Assembly: GCA_900768875.1 (NCBI GenBank)
Contig: CAAGEP010000003.1
Coordinates: 501,917-565,916, forward strand
Direction of reading: 5' to 3'
DNA: 64,000 nucleotides
DNA from: Alphaproteobacteria bacterium
GTDB taxonomy: Bacteria > Pseudomonadota > Alphaproteobacteria > CAAGCB01 > CAG-977
Below are positions 1 to 7,926 of the stretch, in pieces. Below the pieces are notes generated by a model, which saw only the letters and a program-made list of their open reading frames with translations, was not told where the DNA came from and did no database searches. The stretch's first letter is position 1. Every line of letters begins with the position of its first letter. Both the position numbers and the translations under genes were made by a program.

Positions 1-501
1 ATTTCCGCCAATGTTCGCGGCGGCGACGTTACCCTTGCCGAAAAAAGCTGGCTGTTCGTCGGCGGCTGTATGACGGCACTATGCTTTTACATTCCTCTCC
101 GTTCTTGCGATATGTCGTACAAGCAAGCGGTTGATGCTTTAAAACCGTTTATCGAAACGCATGCGGGAACATACGCCATGGGAAAAGGCGCAACAATCGC
201 CGCCTTTGAAACGGACGGCCGTTTTATCCGCTTGGACGGACCGGCGGCGGAGGCAAACCTGCAGACTTTATTGAAGAACCAAACCGACATCAACGCCGTG
301 TTCAAACAATACGGCATTGACTGGTACATCGGCATAAACTTGACCAAACAGGACAGCGGCTGCTACGGAATCCGCGAACCCAAGCAAAACAGTTTCGGCA
401 CAAACAAAAGCCTGCAAGGTTGGATGTGCGAAACACCCGTTGCGGAAATTTCCGCTTCGCCGACACTAAAACTGCAAATTTTCAATGTAAAACAGGAATA
501 G
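1..501 (+). CDS. C-terminal part of a membrane-anchored protein (5' truncated by window edge)
   Basis: The reading frame is open from base 1 to the stop at 499-501. An internal ATG at 70 is probably not the start, because codons upstream of it keep coding, including a hydrophobic stretch with WLFVGG. The visible 166 residues start with a membrane segment (about residues 17-33) followed by a soluble domain containing a WYIGINLT stretch. Such a tail after a last membrane helix is seen in polytopic glycosyltransferases, but I do not recognise the family with confidence. A strong hairpin terminator follows at once. Confidence 0.55.
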   Translation: MSANVRGGDVTLAEKSWLFVGGCMTALCFYIPLRSCDMSYKQAVDALKPFIETHAGTYAMGKGATIAAFETDGRFIRLDGPAAEANLQTLLKNQTDINAVFKQYGIDWYIGINLTKQDSGCYGIREPKQNSFGTNKSLQGWMCETPVAEISASPTLKLQIFNVKQE

Positions 502-502
502 C

Positions 503-532
503 AAAAAGCGGTGTTGAAGAACACCGCTTTTT
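503..532. terminator. Bidirectional rho-independent terminator
   Basis: A 13-bp perfect stem (503-515 with 520-532) closes on a four-base GAAG loop, with A5 on one flank and T5 on the other. It lies between the convergent genes ending at 501 (+) and 551 (-) and can serve both. Confidence 0.85.
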
Positions 533-550
533 ATGTGTGAAACTCCGTTC

Positions 551-2632
551 TTACCGGCCTTGGTTGCGCCGTTTGACAAGCGTCGAAATCGCAACCGCGG
601 CCTTTTTCGCCGCGGGCTTTTTCATCCCCTTGGTGCGCGGGGGGATTGTGTCGGCGCGTGTCGGAATGCCGTCCAAAGTCTTGGCATCATCCTTTCCCGT
701 CATTTCCTTGCGGATTTCAAAGTATTTTTTCATCTGCGTCATCGTGTGGTCGCACACGTCCAAATACTTGCCGCCGTTCAGAATTTCGGGATTGTCCTTG
801 AAGTAATTGCCGTGTTGAGTCCACGCGATTTCGGCAATCGTTTTCTGCGCGGAAATCGACTGATCAAAGCTCATCTGATGTTCTTTGTCCTTGCCGTTCG
901 CGATGTCGCGCAAATCCTGCTGCATCGGCTCCAACAAATAATTGGCTTCATAAACCGTTTTCGTTCCCTGTTGATCGTACCACGATTTAAACGTGTCGGT
1001 CAGCAGTTGATCGCCCAGCTGCGCGTCGTTTTTAATCAGCGCTTTCGTAAAGCCCTCGGCAATCGGCGGATAATACCTGTAGAATTCCTGTTTCGGCGCG
1101 GGATCGCCCAAACGGAACATTTCCTCGCACGCCGTCGCCGCGTACGCCTGAGCGTCGGCTTCCATCGCGCGCATGTAAATCAGGTTCGTTTTGACGTCCC
1201 AACGGTTTTCCTCCAGATTGGAGGCGCGCATGAATTGCCCCGCATGGCGGCATTCGTGGCACATCGTCCCGACCAGCTTCGAATCGGTGAATTTCGGGTT
1301 CAGCGCGATGCGTTTGTGTTCGGGATCGGCAAAACCGAAAGCGCGGTTTTCGCCCTTGATAAAGTTGAAATGAAACCCGTTGTCCGCCGCAATTTGCAAC
1401 GTTTCCAAACCCGTTTTACTGCGCGCCAGACGGTTGATTAAAGCAATCATGCGCGGACGGTCTTTTTTCGCGCAATAACGCAAATCGACATCGACCGCGG
1501 GCTTTTCGTCGGGATATTCTTTTTTTCCTCCGGGCGGTTCGAACGCCTGCCCCAACGTTCCCAACATTCCTTTAAGCTTGCGCTGAGCCAGAATGGCTTT
1601 CCAGCGTTCAATCGTGTTGCCCATGCTCATCGTTTCGCCGACGTTGCCGCGCGGCTGTCCCATTTCGGGCAAGCGGCGCGCAAACGCGTCCTTGTTCGTC
1701 GGCAAAGAGTCGACGGATTTGTCGGGCTCAATCCCCAAACGCTGTTTGCGAATTTCAAAGAAAGCCTGTGCGTCGGATTTTGTGCGTTCACCGACGGAAG
1801 CAAAGCGTTCTTCGTCCAAGAAATCGGGATTTTCCGCCGACAGATAGTTGCCGTTTTTCGTCCAGCCGATTTTGCCGACAACGGTTTTGGAATCAACGTT
1901 TTCGGCAAAAGTATACACTCCTTCGTCTTCGCCCTTACCCGACGCGAAATTCTGTTGTATCGCGTCGTGCATCGGTTCGATGATGTAACCTTCTTCGTAG
2001 TTTTGTTTGGTACCCGTCTGGTCGTACCAGCCTTTGAACACGTCGGCGACGACCTTGTCGTTCAAAACGCCCTCTTTGGCAATCGAGGCTTCATAGGCTT
2101 TGTAAATGGGCGGATAAAATTTGGCAAACGTCGCCAAAGGCCCTTTGTCCCCCTGCATTTCCAATTCCTTGCACGCTTTGACGGCGTACGCCTGCGCGTC
2201 GGCTTCCTTGGCGCGGGAATAGCGAATAATCGACGCGACGTTCAGTTGGTCGCGGTCGGGGATGTCTTTCATGCGTTCCGCCTGCCCCGCATGGCGCGAT
2301 TCGTGGCACAAGGTCGACACCAGCTTGTCGTCGGACGCCATGGGCCCCAAACCGATATATTTCATATCGCCGCCGAAATAACAGCCGAAGCAGTTTGTCT
2401 TTGCATCCAAAAATCCGAACTTCACACCCGCTTTGTTGGCGATTTCCAACGTTTCGCGTCCCGCTTCGGATTTTGCCAAGCGGTTGACGATATGAATCAT
2501 GCGCGGCATTTCTTCGTCGGAACACAGCGACAAATCGACATCGACCGTCAGCTTTTCATTCGGATCGTAAGAAACTTTCTGCTTGGGTTCATCCAGAACT
2601 TTTTGCAGCATTGAAGACGTCATTATTTCCAT
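551..2632 (-). CDS. Two-domain HExxH putative metallopeptidase (DUF6782-like), tandem fusion
   Basis: The 693-residue protein has no signal peptide and contains two homologous domains of about 330 residues. The first has HESRH at 110-114 and a downstream EADAQAYA with Glu143. The second has HECRH at 459-463 and Glu491. HExxH plus a Glu about 33 residues later fits a gluzincin-like zinc site; the metal and activity are inferred. Both halves start with a conserved DVDL strand and carry an F-x-x-W-Y motif after the active site. The C-terminus is strongly basic and ends NQGR. The start at 2632 is chosen because a GAGGAG ribosome site lies 9 nt upstream. It follows the paralogue ending at 2645 by 12 nt, so both probably share the promoter at 3706-3734. 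The family resembles what I recall as DUF6782; this is not checked. Confidence 0.7.
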   Translation of the reverse strand: MEIMTSSMLQKVLDEPKQKVSYDPNEKLTVDVDLSLCSDEEMPRMIHIVNRLAKSEAGRETLEIANKAGVKFGFLDAKTNCFGCYFGGDMKYIGLGPMASDDKLVSTLCHESRHAGQAERMKDIPDRDQLNVASIIRYSRAKEADAQAYAVKACKELEMQGDKGPLATFAKFYPPIYKAYEASIAKEGVLNDKVVADVFKGWYDQTGTKQNYEEGYIIEPMHDAIQQNFASGKGEDEGVYTFAENVDSKTVVGKIGWTKNGNYLSAENPDFLDEERFASVGERTKSDAQAFFEIRKQRLGIEPDKSVDSLPTNKDAFARRLPEMGQPRGNVGETMSMGNTIERWKAILAQRKLKGMLGTLGQAFEPPGGKKEYPDEKPAVDVDLRYCAKKDRPRMIALINRLARSKTGLETLQIAADNGFHFNFIKGENRAFGFADPEHKRIALNPKFTDSKLVGTMCHECRHAGQFMRASNLEENRWDVKTNLIYMRAMEADAQAYAATACEEMFRLGDPAPKQEFYRYYPPIAEGFTKALIKNDAQLGDQLLTDTFKSWYDQQGTKTVYEANYLLEPMQQDLRDIANGKDKEHQMSFDQSISAQKTIAEIAWTQHGNYFKDNPEILNGGKYLDVCDHTMTQMKKYFEIRKEMTGKDDAKTLDGIPTRADTIPPRTKGMKKPAAKKAAVAISTLVKRRNQGR

Positions 2633-2644
2633 AATTCAAACTCC

Positions 2645-3673
2645 TCAGCGACCGCGGCGCGCCGACAAAGCGGACGCAAGCGCGGGGTTCAAGGCTTTCG
2701 CCGTTTTCTTTTCAAACATGCCCGCCAGCGGCTTTTCGCCCATTTTGGGGCGTTCGCGGTGCATATAGTCGGGACGCGTCGGAATCGTGTCCAACGACGG
2801 ATCGGGTTCCATGCCCGTCAATTCCTTGCGCAGTTTGAAAAAGTCGCGCATATCGCCCATCGCCTGTTTGGCGACATCCATAAACTTGCCGCTTTCCAAC
2901 CGTTTCGGGTCTTTGGTGTAATAGTTGCCGTCCTTTGTCCAGCACGCCAAAGCGACGACTTCTTCCGCCGTCATTTTTTGCTTGTTATAGAACAGCGTCG
3001 GCTTTTTACCCTGTTTCAAATCGTAAATTTCCTTGGTCATCGGTTCGATTTGATAAGCTTCCTCGTACACCGTTTTGGTGCGGATTTGGTCGTACCACGA
3101 TTCGTTTGTGTCCGTCATGACTTCGTGGTTGACTTTGCCGTGCTTGTCGTAAGACGCGCGGAAAGCTTCCTCGATTTCGGGGTAGCGGTCGGCGAAAATG
3201 TTGTACGGCGAACGGTCGCCCTGCAGGGACAATTCCTTGCACGCCGTAATCGCGTAAGTCTGCGCGTCGGCTTCCATCGCGCGGAAACACATCAGTTCCG
3301 AACGCACGTCCATCACGCCGAACGCTTCGTGCGCGCCGCGGACAAACTGCCCCGCATGGCGGCATTCATGGCACAGGGTCCCGACCAGTTTCGCATCGGA
3401 TTCTTTGGGGTTCAAGCGAACCCAATGTCCCGCTTCGTCGCACGCGCCGCAACAACGGACGCCGTCGTCAAAGAAGCTGAACTTGAATCCGTTGTCAGCC
3501 GCAATTTGCAGCGTTTCCAACCCGCACGGGCTTTTCGCCAAACGGTTGACCAGCGCAACCATGCGCGGTTTGTCCGTTTCTTTACATTCCGTCATGTCGA
3601 TATCAACGACGGGCTTTTCCGCAGGGTTATATTTTGAATCGGACAAGGGGAGTTCAAAAGCTTCTTTTAACAT
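2645..3673 (-). CDS. HExxH putative metallopeptidase (DUF6782-like)
   Basis: A single-domain paralogue of the neighbouring fusion (342 residues). HECRH is at 102-106, the EADAQTYA motif gives Glu134 as candidate third ligand, and the D-I-D-M strand and W-Y motif are kept. There is no signal peptide or membrane helix. The tail after about residue 300 is Lys/Arg/Ala rich and ends ARRGR. It is the first gene of a two-gene unit with the gene at 551-2632 and has its own strong promoter. Substrate and location are unknown. Confidence 0.7.
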   Translation of the reverse strand: MLKEAFELPLSDSKYNPAEKPVVDIDMTECKETDKPRMVALVNRLAKSPCGLETLQIAADNGFKFSFFDDGVRCCGACDEAGHWVRLNPKESDAKLVGTLCHECRHAGQFVRGAHEAFGVMDVRSELMCFRAMEADAQTYAITACKELSLQGDRSPYNIFADRYPEIEEAFRASYDKHGKVNHEVMTDTNESWYDQIRTKTVYEEAYQIEPMTKEIYDLKQGKKPTLFYNKQKMTAEEVVALACWTKDGNYYTKDPKRLESGKFMDVAKQAMGDMRDFFKLRKELTGMEPDPSLDTIPTRPDYMHRERPKMGEKPLAGMFEKKTAKALNPALASALSARRGR

Positions 3674-3705
3674 TGCAAGAGTCCTTTCGGTTATTTCTGA
3701 AAAGG

Positions 3706-3734
3706 ATTGTATTTCCGTACACTTTTTTTGTCAA
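3706..3734 (-). promoter_or_regulatory. Sigma70-type promoter of the two-gene HExxH unit
   Basis: On the minus strand TTGACA (3729-3734) and TACAAT (3706-3711) are separated by 17 bp, a near-consensus promoter about 33 bp upstream of the ATG at 3673. Confidence 0.7.
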
Positions 3735-3757
3735 TAAAAAGCCTTTCTTTTTGCAAA

Positions 3758-3789
3758 AAAAAGAGGCCTTGAAACCAAAGCCTCTTTTT
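3758..3789 (-). terminator. Rho-independent terminator after the 3819-4856 gene
   Basis: A 10-bp stem AAAAAGAGGC/GCCTCTTTTT with a 12-base loop is flanked by A and T tracts. It isolates the 3819-4856 gene from the downstream pair. Confidence 0.75.
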
Positions 3790-3818
3790 AAGGAGAAACA
3801 AGCTTTTTACCCTCTGTC

Positions 3819-4856
3819 CTAGCGGCATTTTCCCGCGATTTGGGCGGCGATTTTCGTTTGTCGCAGAGCATCCGCCGCGGATTTTTCTTTTTTGGACGCC
3901 AACGACTTGTTTTTCGCGCCTTTTAAATTTTCGGGATCGCGAACGGGCATGGATTTGTAGCTGGTGTCGGGCTTCATTCCCGTGCGGACTTCGCGCACCT
4001 TGAAAAATCTGTCCGCCGTGTTGACCGATTCCGCGCACAGCGACAGTTTTTCGGGATCTTCCAATACGCCGAGATTATCCGCCCAATAACATTCCCCCTT
4101 GGCGTTCCGACAGATTTGATTGACGATTTCCTTGGATGAAATCGTTCCGCTGTAGGACAAATCCGCTTCCGCCCTGTCTTTCATCGCGTCGTTCATAACG
4201 TCTTGGATATAGCCTTCTTCATATCCTTCGACGACGATTTCGTCTTGATACCATCCGTTAAATGTTTTCTGCAAAACCTTGTCGGAAATCGGTGCTTTGG
4301 CATCGGGCATGGCGTCAATGAAATTTTCGGCCATAACGGGAGCGTCTTCTTCAAATTTATTCCATGGAGCGGGATTTTTCCCGAACACCTTAATCTGGTG
4401 GCATGTCGCCGCAGCGGCCGTTTCGGCGTCGGCTTCCAGCGCGCGGTTGTACATCACATCGCATTTCAGATTGTATGTGCCGAAATTGCCCTCCGCCCCG
4501 TGAATGAACTGTTGCGCGTGACGGGCTTCGTGCGCCAAAGTCGCAATCAGCGTGTTGTCGTTCATTTTAGGGTTCAGCACCAGCATTTTCGTTTCGGGAT
4601 CGCAAAAGCCCAGCGAATCTTTCTGATTTTCAAACGCCAGCGTATAACCTGCGTCCGCCGCATCCTGCAAAACAGCCTTGCCGAACGGAGAGCTTTCCGC
4701 AATCGTATTGATAAAGCTGATTAAACGGCGTTCCGCATTGTTGCTGACCGCCAAAATCCCCACATCAACCAAAGGCTTCTGATCGGGATATTGTTTTTGA
4801 GGCTTTTTGGATTTGTTTTTTTTGGGAAAAACTGTGCTTAAAATTTGTTCGGTCAT
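3819..4856 (-). CDS. HExxH putative metallopeptidase (DUF6782-like)
   Basis: A 345-residue paralogue. HEARH is at 109-113, followed by ALEADAETA with Glu141. The N-terminus is Lys-rich and lacks a signal peptide. The conserved V-D-V strand, the LNPK turn just before the active-site helix and a WY motif are present. The C-terminal 40 residues are basic and end GKCR. It is transcribed alone, between its own promoter (4890-4918) and the terminator at 3758-3789. The role is not known; zinc peptidase activity is inferred from the motif only. Confidence 0.7.
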   Translation of the reverse strand: MTEQILSTVFPKKNKSKKPQKQYPDQKPLVDVGILAVSNNAERRLISFINTIAESSPFGKAVLQDAADAGYTLAFENQKDSLGFCDPETKMLVLNPKMNDNTLIATLAHEARHAQQFIHGAEGNFGTYNLKCDVMYNRALEADAETAAAATCHQIKVFGKNPAPWNKFEEDAPVMAENFIDAMPDAKAPISDKVLQKTFNGWYQDEIVVEGYEEGYIQDVMNDAMKDRAEADLSYSGTISSKEIVNQICRNAKGECYWADNLGVLEDPEKLSLCAESVNTADRFFKVREVRTGMKPDTSYKSMPVRDPENLKGAKNKSLASKKEKSAADALRQTKIAAQIAGKCR

Positions 4857-4889
4857 AGCGGCGCGTCCTAAAAATCGTCCTTTTGGATT

Positions 4890-4918
4890 TTTTTATCGTT
4901 AAAAACATTTCCTGTCAA
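4890..4918 (-). promoter_or_regulatory. Promoter of the 3819-4856 gene
   Basis: On the minus strand TTGACA (4913-4918), 17 bp, TAAAAA (4890-4895). The -35 is perfect and the -10 weaker; the AGGA-like ribosome site lies 9 nt before the ATG. Confidence 0.55.
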
Positions 4919-5044
4919 GTTTTTTGTCTAAAAAATTTTATTGCAAAGCACCCCGCAACATTATATATTGAGCTTTAAAGAAACACTTTATTCCGTAAAG
5001 GGGGTATGTTTTTCCCTTTCCAAGGGTGGAAGGGATTTTTATTG

Positions 5045-5073
5045 TTGAGTTTTCGTTCGGGGTTGGTTATTAT
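5045..5073 (+). promoter_or_regulatory. Candidate rpsU promoter
   Basis: TTGAGT (5045-5050), 17 bp, TATTAT (5068-5073) lies about 65 bp upstream of the rpsU start codon. The rest of the 283-bp gap (4857-5139) is AT-rich and shows no gene. Confidence 0.5.
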
Positions 5074-5139
5074 GCCGCTCAAACGATATGTTTTGACGGG
5101 GTTTTTCCCCACTCTCTTTATGAAAAGGAATGATATCAA

Positions 5140-5346
5140 ATGGTACAAGTCGTAGTTCGTGACAACAACGTTGATCAGGCTTTGAAAGCTTTGAAAAAGA
5201 AAATGCAGCGCGAAGGCGTTTTTCGTGAAATGAAATTGCGCCGCAACTTTGAAAAGCCGTCCGAAAAGAAAGCCCGCGAAAAGGCCGAAGCCGTTCGCCG
5301 CGCCCGCAAGTTGGAACGCAAACGTTTGGAACGCGACGGATTCTAA
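5140..5346 (+). CDS. rpsU: 30S ribosomal protein S21
   Basis: This 68-residue, very basic protein starts MVQVVVRDNNVDQALKALKK, the typical bS21 N-terminus, and ends in a Lys/Arg/Glu helix. bS21 sits on the small-subunit platform near the 16S 3' end and helps initiation. It stands alone, with a promoter candidate 70 bp upstream and two terminator hairpins downstream. Length and sequence match alphaproteobacterial S21. Confidence 0.95.
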   Translation: MVQVVVRDNNVDQALKALKKKMQREGVFREMKLRRNFEKPSEKKAREKAEAVRRARKLERKRLERDGF

Positions 5347-5364
5347 AAAATCCTTTGACAATCA

Positions 5365-5399
5365 AAGCCCCTGACCGTTCGGAAAGGGGTTTTGTTTTG
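5365..5399 (+). terminator. rpsU terminator (first hairpin)
   Basis: CCCCT/AGGGG stem followed by TTTTGTTTTG, starting about 20 nt after the rpsU stop. Confidence 0.6.
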
Positions 5400-5409
5400 C
5401 CTGTAACGG

Positions 5410-5443
5410 AAAAAGCGTCTTGACTGCCGTCAAAACGCTTTTT
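5410..5443. terminator. Second, stronger bidirectional terminator
   Basis: AAAAAGCGT pairs with ACGCTTTTT and encloses an inner TTGAC/GTCAA stem. It sits between rpsU and the convergent flavodoxin gene and may serve both. Confidence 0.7.
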
Positions 5444-5606
5444 CTTTGTGCCGACAGCGGAAAAGGAACAACACCGCACCGGCAGCGATTGGATATTATA
5501 AACAATTCACCGCAAAAATCAATTCAGCCGAACGGCTGTAAAAAAATCGCAAAAGAATCCGACGTTTTCCCCGTATAACACGCACTTTTTATCGGTTTGC
5601 CGTCTT

Positions 5607-6158
5607 TTATTCGGAAATCCTGTCCAACCAATCGTCCAGACCGTCCGTCTCTTTGCCGTATCCTTGCCAGCCGTCTTGAACAACCGTGCATCCCTTGCAT
5701 TGGTTGGTCATGTCGGCGATTGTGCGCTGTCGTCCGCCGCCGCCGTGCGTGATAAAGGGAACAACCGTTTTACCCGCAAAGTCATAGCTTTCCAGAAAAC
5801 TGCTGACCTGCGGCGTAATTGTTCCCCACCAGTTGGGCGACCCGATAAAAATAACGCCATACTGTTCCATATCGGGAACGCTTGTCGTCAGTTTGGGGCG
5901 AAAGCCGCTCAAAATCTCCCGCTTTGCCTGTTCCGTCATCGTACGGTACTCGGCGGGATATGTTCCCTCCGCCTTGATTTCAAATAAATCGCCGCCGACT
6001 TTGGCGTGAATGACCTCCGCCACCGCTTTGGTGTTGCCGCTGTATGAATAATAAGCAACCAAAACTTTTCTGCCTGTCACATCAACCTCCCCGGCTTGTG
6101 CCGTTCCAAATCCCAGAGCCGCCAGCAAAGCCGCCCCGAATATCAATCCTTTTTTCAT
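5607..6158 (-). CDS. Exported flavodoxin-family protein
   Basis: This 183-residue protein begins with a clear signal peptide ending TAQA (about residue 22), unusual for flavodoxins. The mature part has the FMN-phosphate loop SYSGNTK, a GSPNWWG loop and the C-terminal ITHGGGG region typical of the flavodoxin_4 type. It probably binds FMN and works as an envelope reductase or electron carrier. It is a single gene whose promoter has the 19-bp spacer and dyad of MerR-family activation, so it is likely induced by a thiol or electrophile stress signal. No MerR gene is in the window. Confidence 0.8.
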   Translation of the reverse strand: MKKGLIFGAALLAALGFGTAQAGEVDVTGRKVLVAYYSYSGNTKAVAEVIHAKVGGDLFEIKAEGTYPAEYRTMTEQAKREILSGFRPKLTTSVPDMEQYGVIFIGSPNWWGTITPQVSSFLESYDFAGKTVVPFITHGGGGRQRTIADMTNQCKGCTVVQDGWQGYGKETDGLDDWLDRISE

Positions 6159-6214
6159 TTTTTGCTCCCTGTAAAATCGCGTCCGTTCATCCGATTCGCT
6201 CCTTGAATGAAAAA

Positions 6215-6245
6215 ATGATAACTGTTAGAGTTCACTCCAAGTCAA
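6215..6245 (-). promoter_or_regulatory. MerR-type promoter and operator of the flavodoxin gene
   Basis: On the minus strand TTGACT (6240-6245) and TATCAT (6215-6220) are 19 bp apart, the overlong spacing used by MerR-family activators. The spacer holds an imperfect dyad (CTTGGAGT-GA-ACTCTAAC), close to the known boxes of NmlR/AdhR-like MerR regulators. Confidence 0.7.
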
Positions 6246-6264
6246 TATGTTTTTTTGCTTTGGT

Positions 6265-6293
6265 TTGACAAACGTCCGCCCGTGCATTATGCT
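6265..6293 (+). promoter_or_regulatory. Promoter of the ankyrin gene
   Basis: TTGACA (6265-6270), 17 bp, TATGCT (6288-6293), 28 bp before the start codon; it diverges from the flavodoxin promoter. Confidence 0.6.
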
Positions 6294-6321
6294 TCGCGCG
6301 TTTGAACGATAGGAGAACGAC

Positions 6322-6723
6322 ATGCCCGCTTATGAAACGGTATTGAAGAACAAAGACGCTTCGGCGCAGGAATTGGCGCAAGCCGTCGCGGCGTTAATCG
6401 AAGCGGGAACGGACAGCGCCGTTTTGCTGTTTATGGCGGTTGAAGCCGACAACCTGCCCGCTGTCAAACTGTTGATGGAATCGGGCGCAAATCCGACTTT
6501 GGTTGTCGCGAACGAACAAAACGCCGTGTCACTGGCGATTAACGAAGAAAAGTGGGAAATTTTGGATTATCTGATGACCCGCGATTTCAACCGCACCATG
6601 CTGTTTGAAGGCATTGCCGAACTCAGCCCGTCCATGATTGATTATCTGGAAGGCAAATATATCAAAGTCCCGCACGAATTGAAAAACGGCGAAGATTTGG
6701 ATTGGATTAACCAGATCAATTAA
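6322..6723 (+). CDS. Small ankyrin-repeat protein
   Basis: A 133-residue protein without signal peptide. About residues 38-100 form two ankyrin-like units, with the LPAVKLLMESGANPTLV segment the clearest match, followed by a degenerate repeat and an acidic tail. AGGAGA lies just upstream of the ATG. Ankyrin repeats bind other proteins; the partner is unknown. Monocistronic. Confidence 0.6.
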   Translation: MPAYETVLKNKDASAQELAQAVAALIEAGTDSAVLLFMAVEADNLPAVKLLMESGANPTLVVANEQNAVSLAINEEKWEILDYLMTRDFNRTMLFEGIAELSPSMIDYLEGKYIKVPHELKNGEDLDWINQIN

Positions 6724-6767
6724 CAGTCCCCCTCAAAACATCCCCTTTTGGACAGAGTTTAATTTTA

Positions 6768-6782
6768 GCGGGAGTGGGATTT
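6768..6782. repeat. 15-bp duplicate of the 3' end of tRNA-fMet
   Basis: GCGGGAGTGGGATTT at 6768-6782 is identical to 6936-6950 in the neighbouring tRNA (minus-strand acceptor and T-loop end), 168 bp away and in the same orientation. It could be the scar of an integrated element. The surrounding 6724-6892 has no gene. Confidence 0.45.
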
Positions 6783-6892
6783 ATTCGGGGCTGTCGCCCC
6801 TCACCCCTGCGGGGCCGCCTTCACTGTCGTTCCGGCGTTGCCTGCGCTTCGCTTCGGCCGAACCTGAGAGATTCATTCACCAAACTCCTTTA

Positions 6893-6930
6893 CCCAACCA
6901 AAAAGCCACCCTAAAGGGTGGCTTTTTGGT

Positions 6931-6934
<4 letters not shown>
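6893..6934. terminator. Terminator downstream of tRNA-fMet
   Basis: A 19-bp perfect stem (6893-6911 with 6916-6934) around a TAAA loop, with internal A5/T5. On the minus strand it overlaps the CCA end of the tRNA. Confidence 0.8.
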
Positions 6935-7008
<74 letters not shown>

Positions 7009-7065
7009 ATAAAAACTATATCGGCTTGCGATATGGACTTTATATATGCGGCTGCCGTTTGAAAG

Positions 7066-7926
7066 TCAAGGACTTTTTTGAAATTTTGCCTTTTTTTTGT
7101 TTGAACGGATGATTTCCGCATATTCCATGGCCAGCTTTTGCCCTTCTTCCACCTGTTGCGGCGTCATCGTATTCAGCAGGCGTTCCAAATCGGGCGACAC
7201 TTCGACCAAATTTTGCACGTTCGGAAACAGTTCCGACAAGCTCAACACCAGCCACGCATACGCTTTGGACGGTTCGGCCATGCTGTACGCATACAGTTCC
7301 GACAATTTCCGGCCTGCATCGACATACCCCGTTTTTGCCGCTTTCGTCAGCCACTCTATCGCCTTTTCATCGCTTTGCGGCACGCCTTTTCCGTCTTCGT
7401 ACAACAACCCCAAACGGGTTTGAGCCTGCGGCATTCCCATTTTTGCCGCCGTTTCATAAAGCTCTGCGGCACGGGCAAAATCTTGCTGAACGCCTTTTCC
7501 CGTTTCAGCCAAAATTCCCAATTTGACCATTGCTTCGGCGTTTCCCTGCCGCACTTGAACAGCCAGCCATTCGGCATTTTCTTCCGCCCGAAGAGTATTG
7601 AAATGTTCGTGCCCCGACTTGATATAAATCATTTGCAATTGCGTCATGGCTTCTTGAGATCCGCGCGCCGCCGCCATATCATACCATTTTTTTGCCAAAG
7701 CCGGATTTTTTGCCACGCCGCGCCTGCCGAACTGGTAAATCTTTCCCAACATCAACTGAGCTTCAACACTGTCGTTTCGGGCGGCTTGTTCCAACAACGG
7801 AAGAATCTCCGACGCGTTTTTGCCCTTCGCCTCCAAAGCGACCGCCTGTTCATAAGCCGTCTTTGCATCCAAAGCATACACGCGGGCAGACAGCAACAGC
7901 AGCACGGCCAGCAACACCGTCCTCAT
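7066..7926 (-). CDS. Periplasmic Sel1-like repeat protein
   Basis: This 286-residue protein has a signal peptide ending near VYA (residue 18), then TPR/Sel1 units such as AEAMVKLGILAETGKGV and AQTRLGLLYEDGKGV (about residues 55-215), and a Lys-rich C-terminus. Sel1 repeats form alpha-solenoids for protein binding. Its start overlaps the end of the pentapeptide gene by 4 nt, so the two are translationally coupled and probably part of one envelope complex. Confidence 0.8.
   Translation of the reverse strand: MRTVLLAVLLLLSARVYALDAKTAYEQAVALEAKGKNASEILPLLEQAARNDSVEAQLMLGKIYQFGRRGVAKNPALAKKWYDMAAARGSQEAMTQLQMIYIKSGHEHFNTLRAEENAEWLAVQVRQGNAEAMVKLGILAETGKGVQQDFARAAELYETAAKMGMPQAQTRLGLLYEDGKGVPQSDEKAIEWLTKAAKTGYVDAGRKLSELYAYSMAEPSKAYAWLVLSLSELFPNVQNLVEVSPDLERLLNTMTPQQVEEGQKLAMEYAEIIRSNKKKAKFQKSP

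Noticed and set aside
2759..3637. Long plus-strand frames opposite the HExxH genes (also 18485-19495, 19946-21130, 45672-47429)
   Set aside because: They are antisense shadows of well-supported genes, rich in Arg/Phe/Val as expected for such frames, with no recognisable domain.
4975..5479. Two minus-strand frames across rpsU
   Set aside because: They run through the rpsU gene and its terminators and have no family match.
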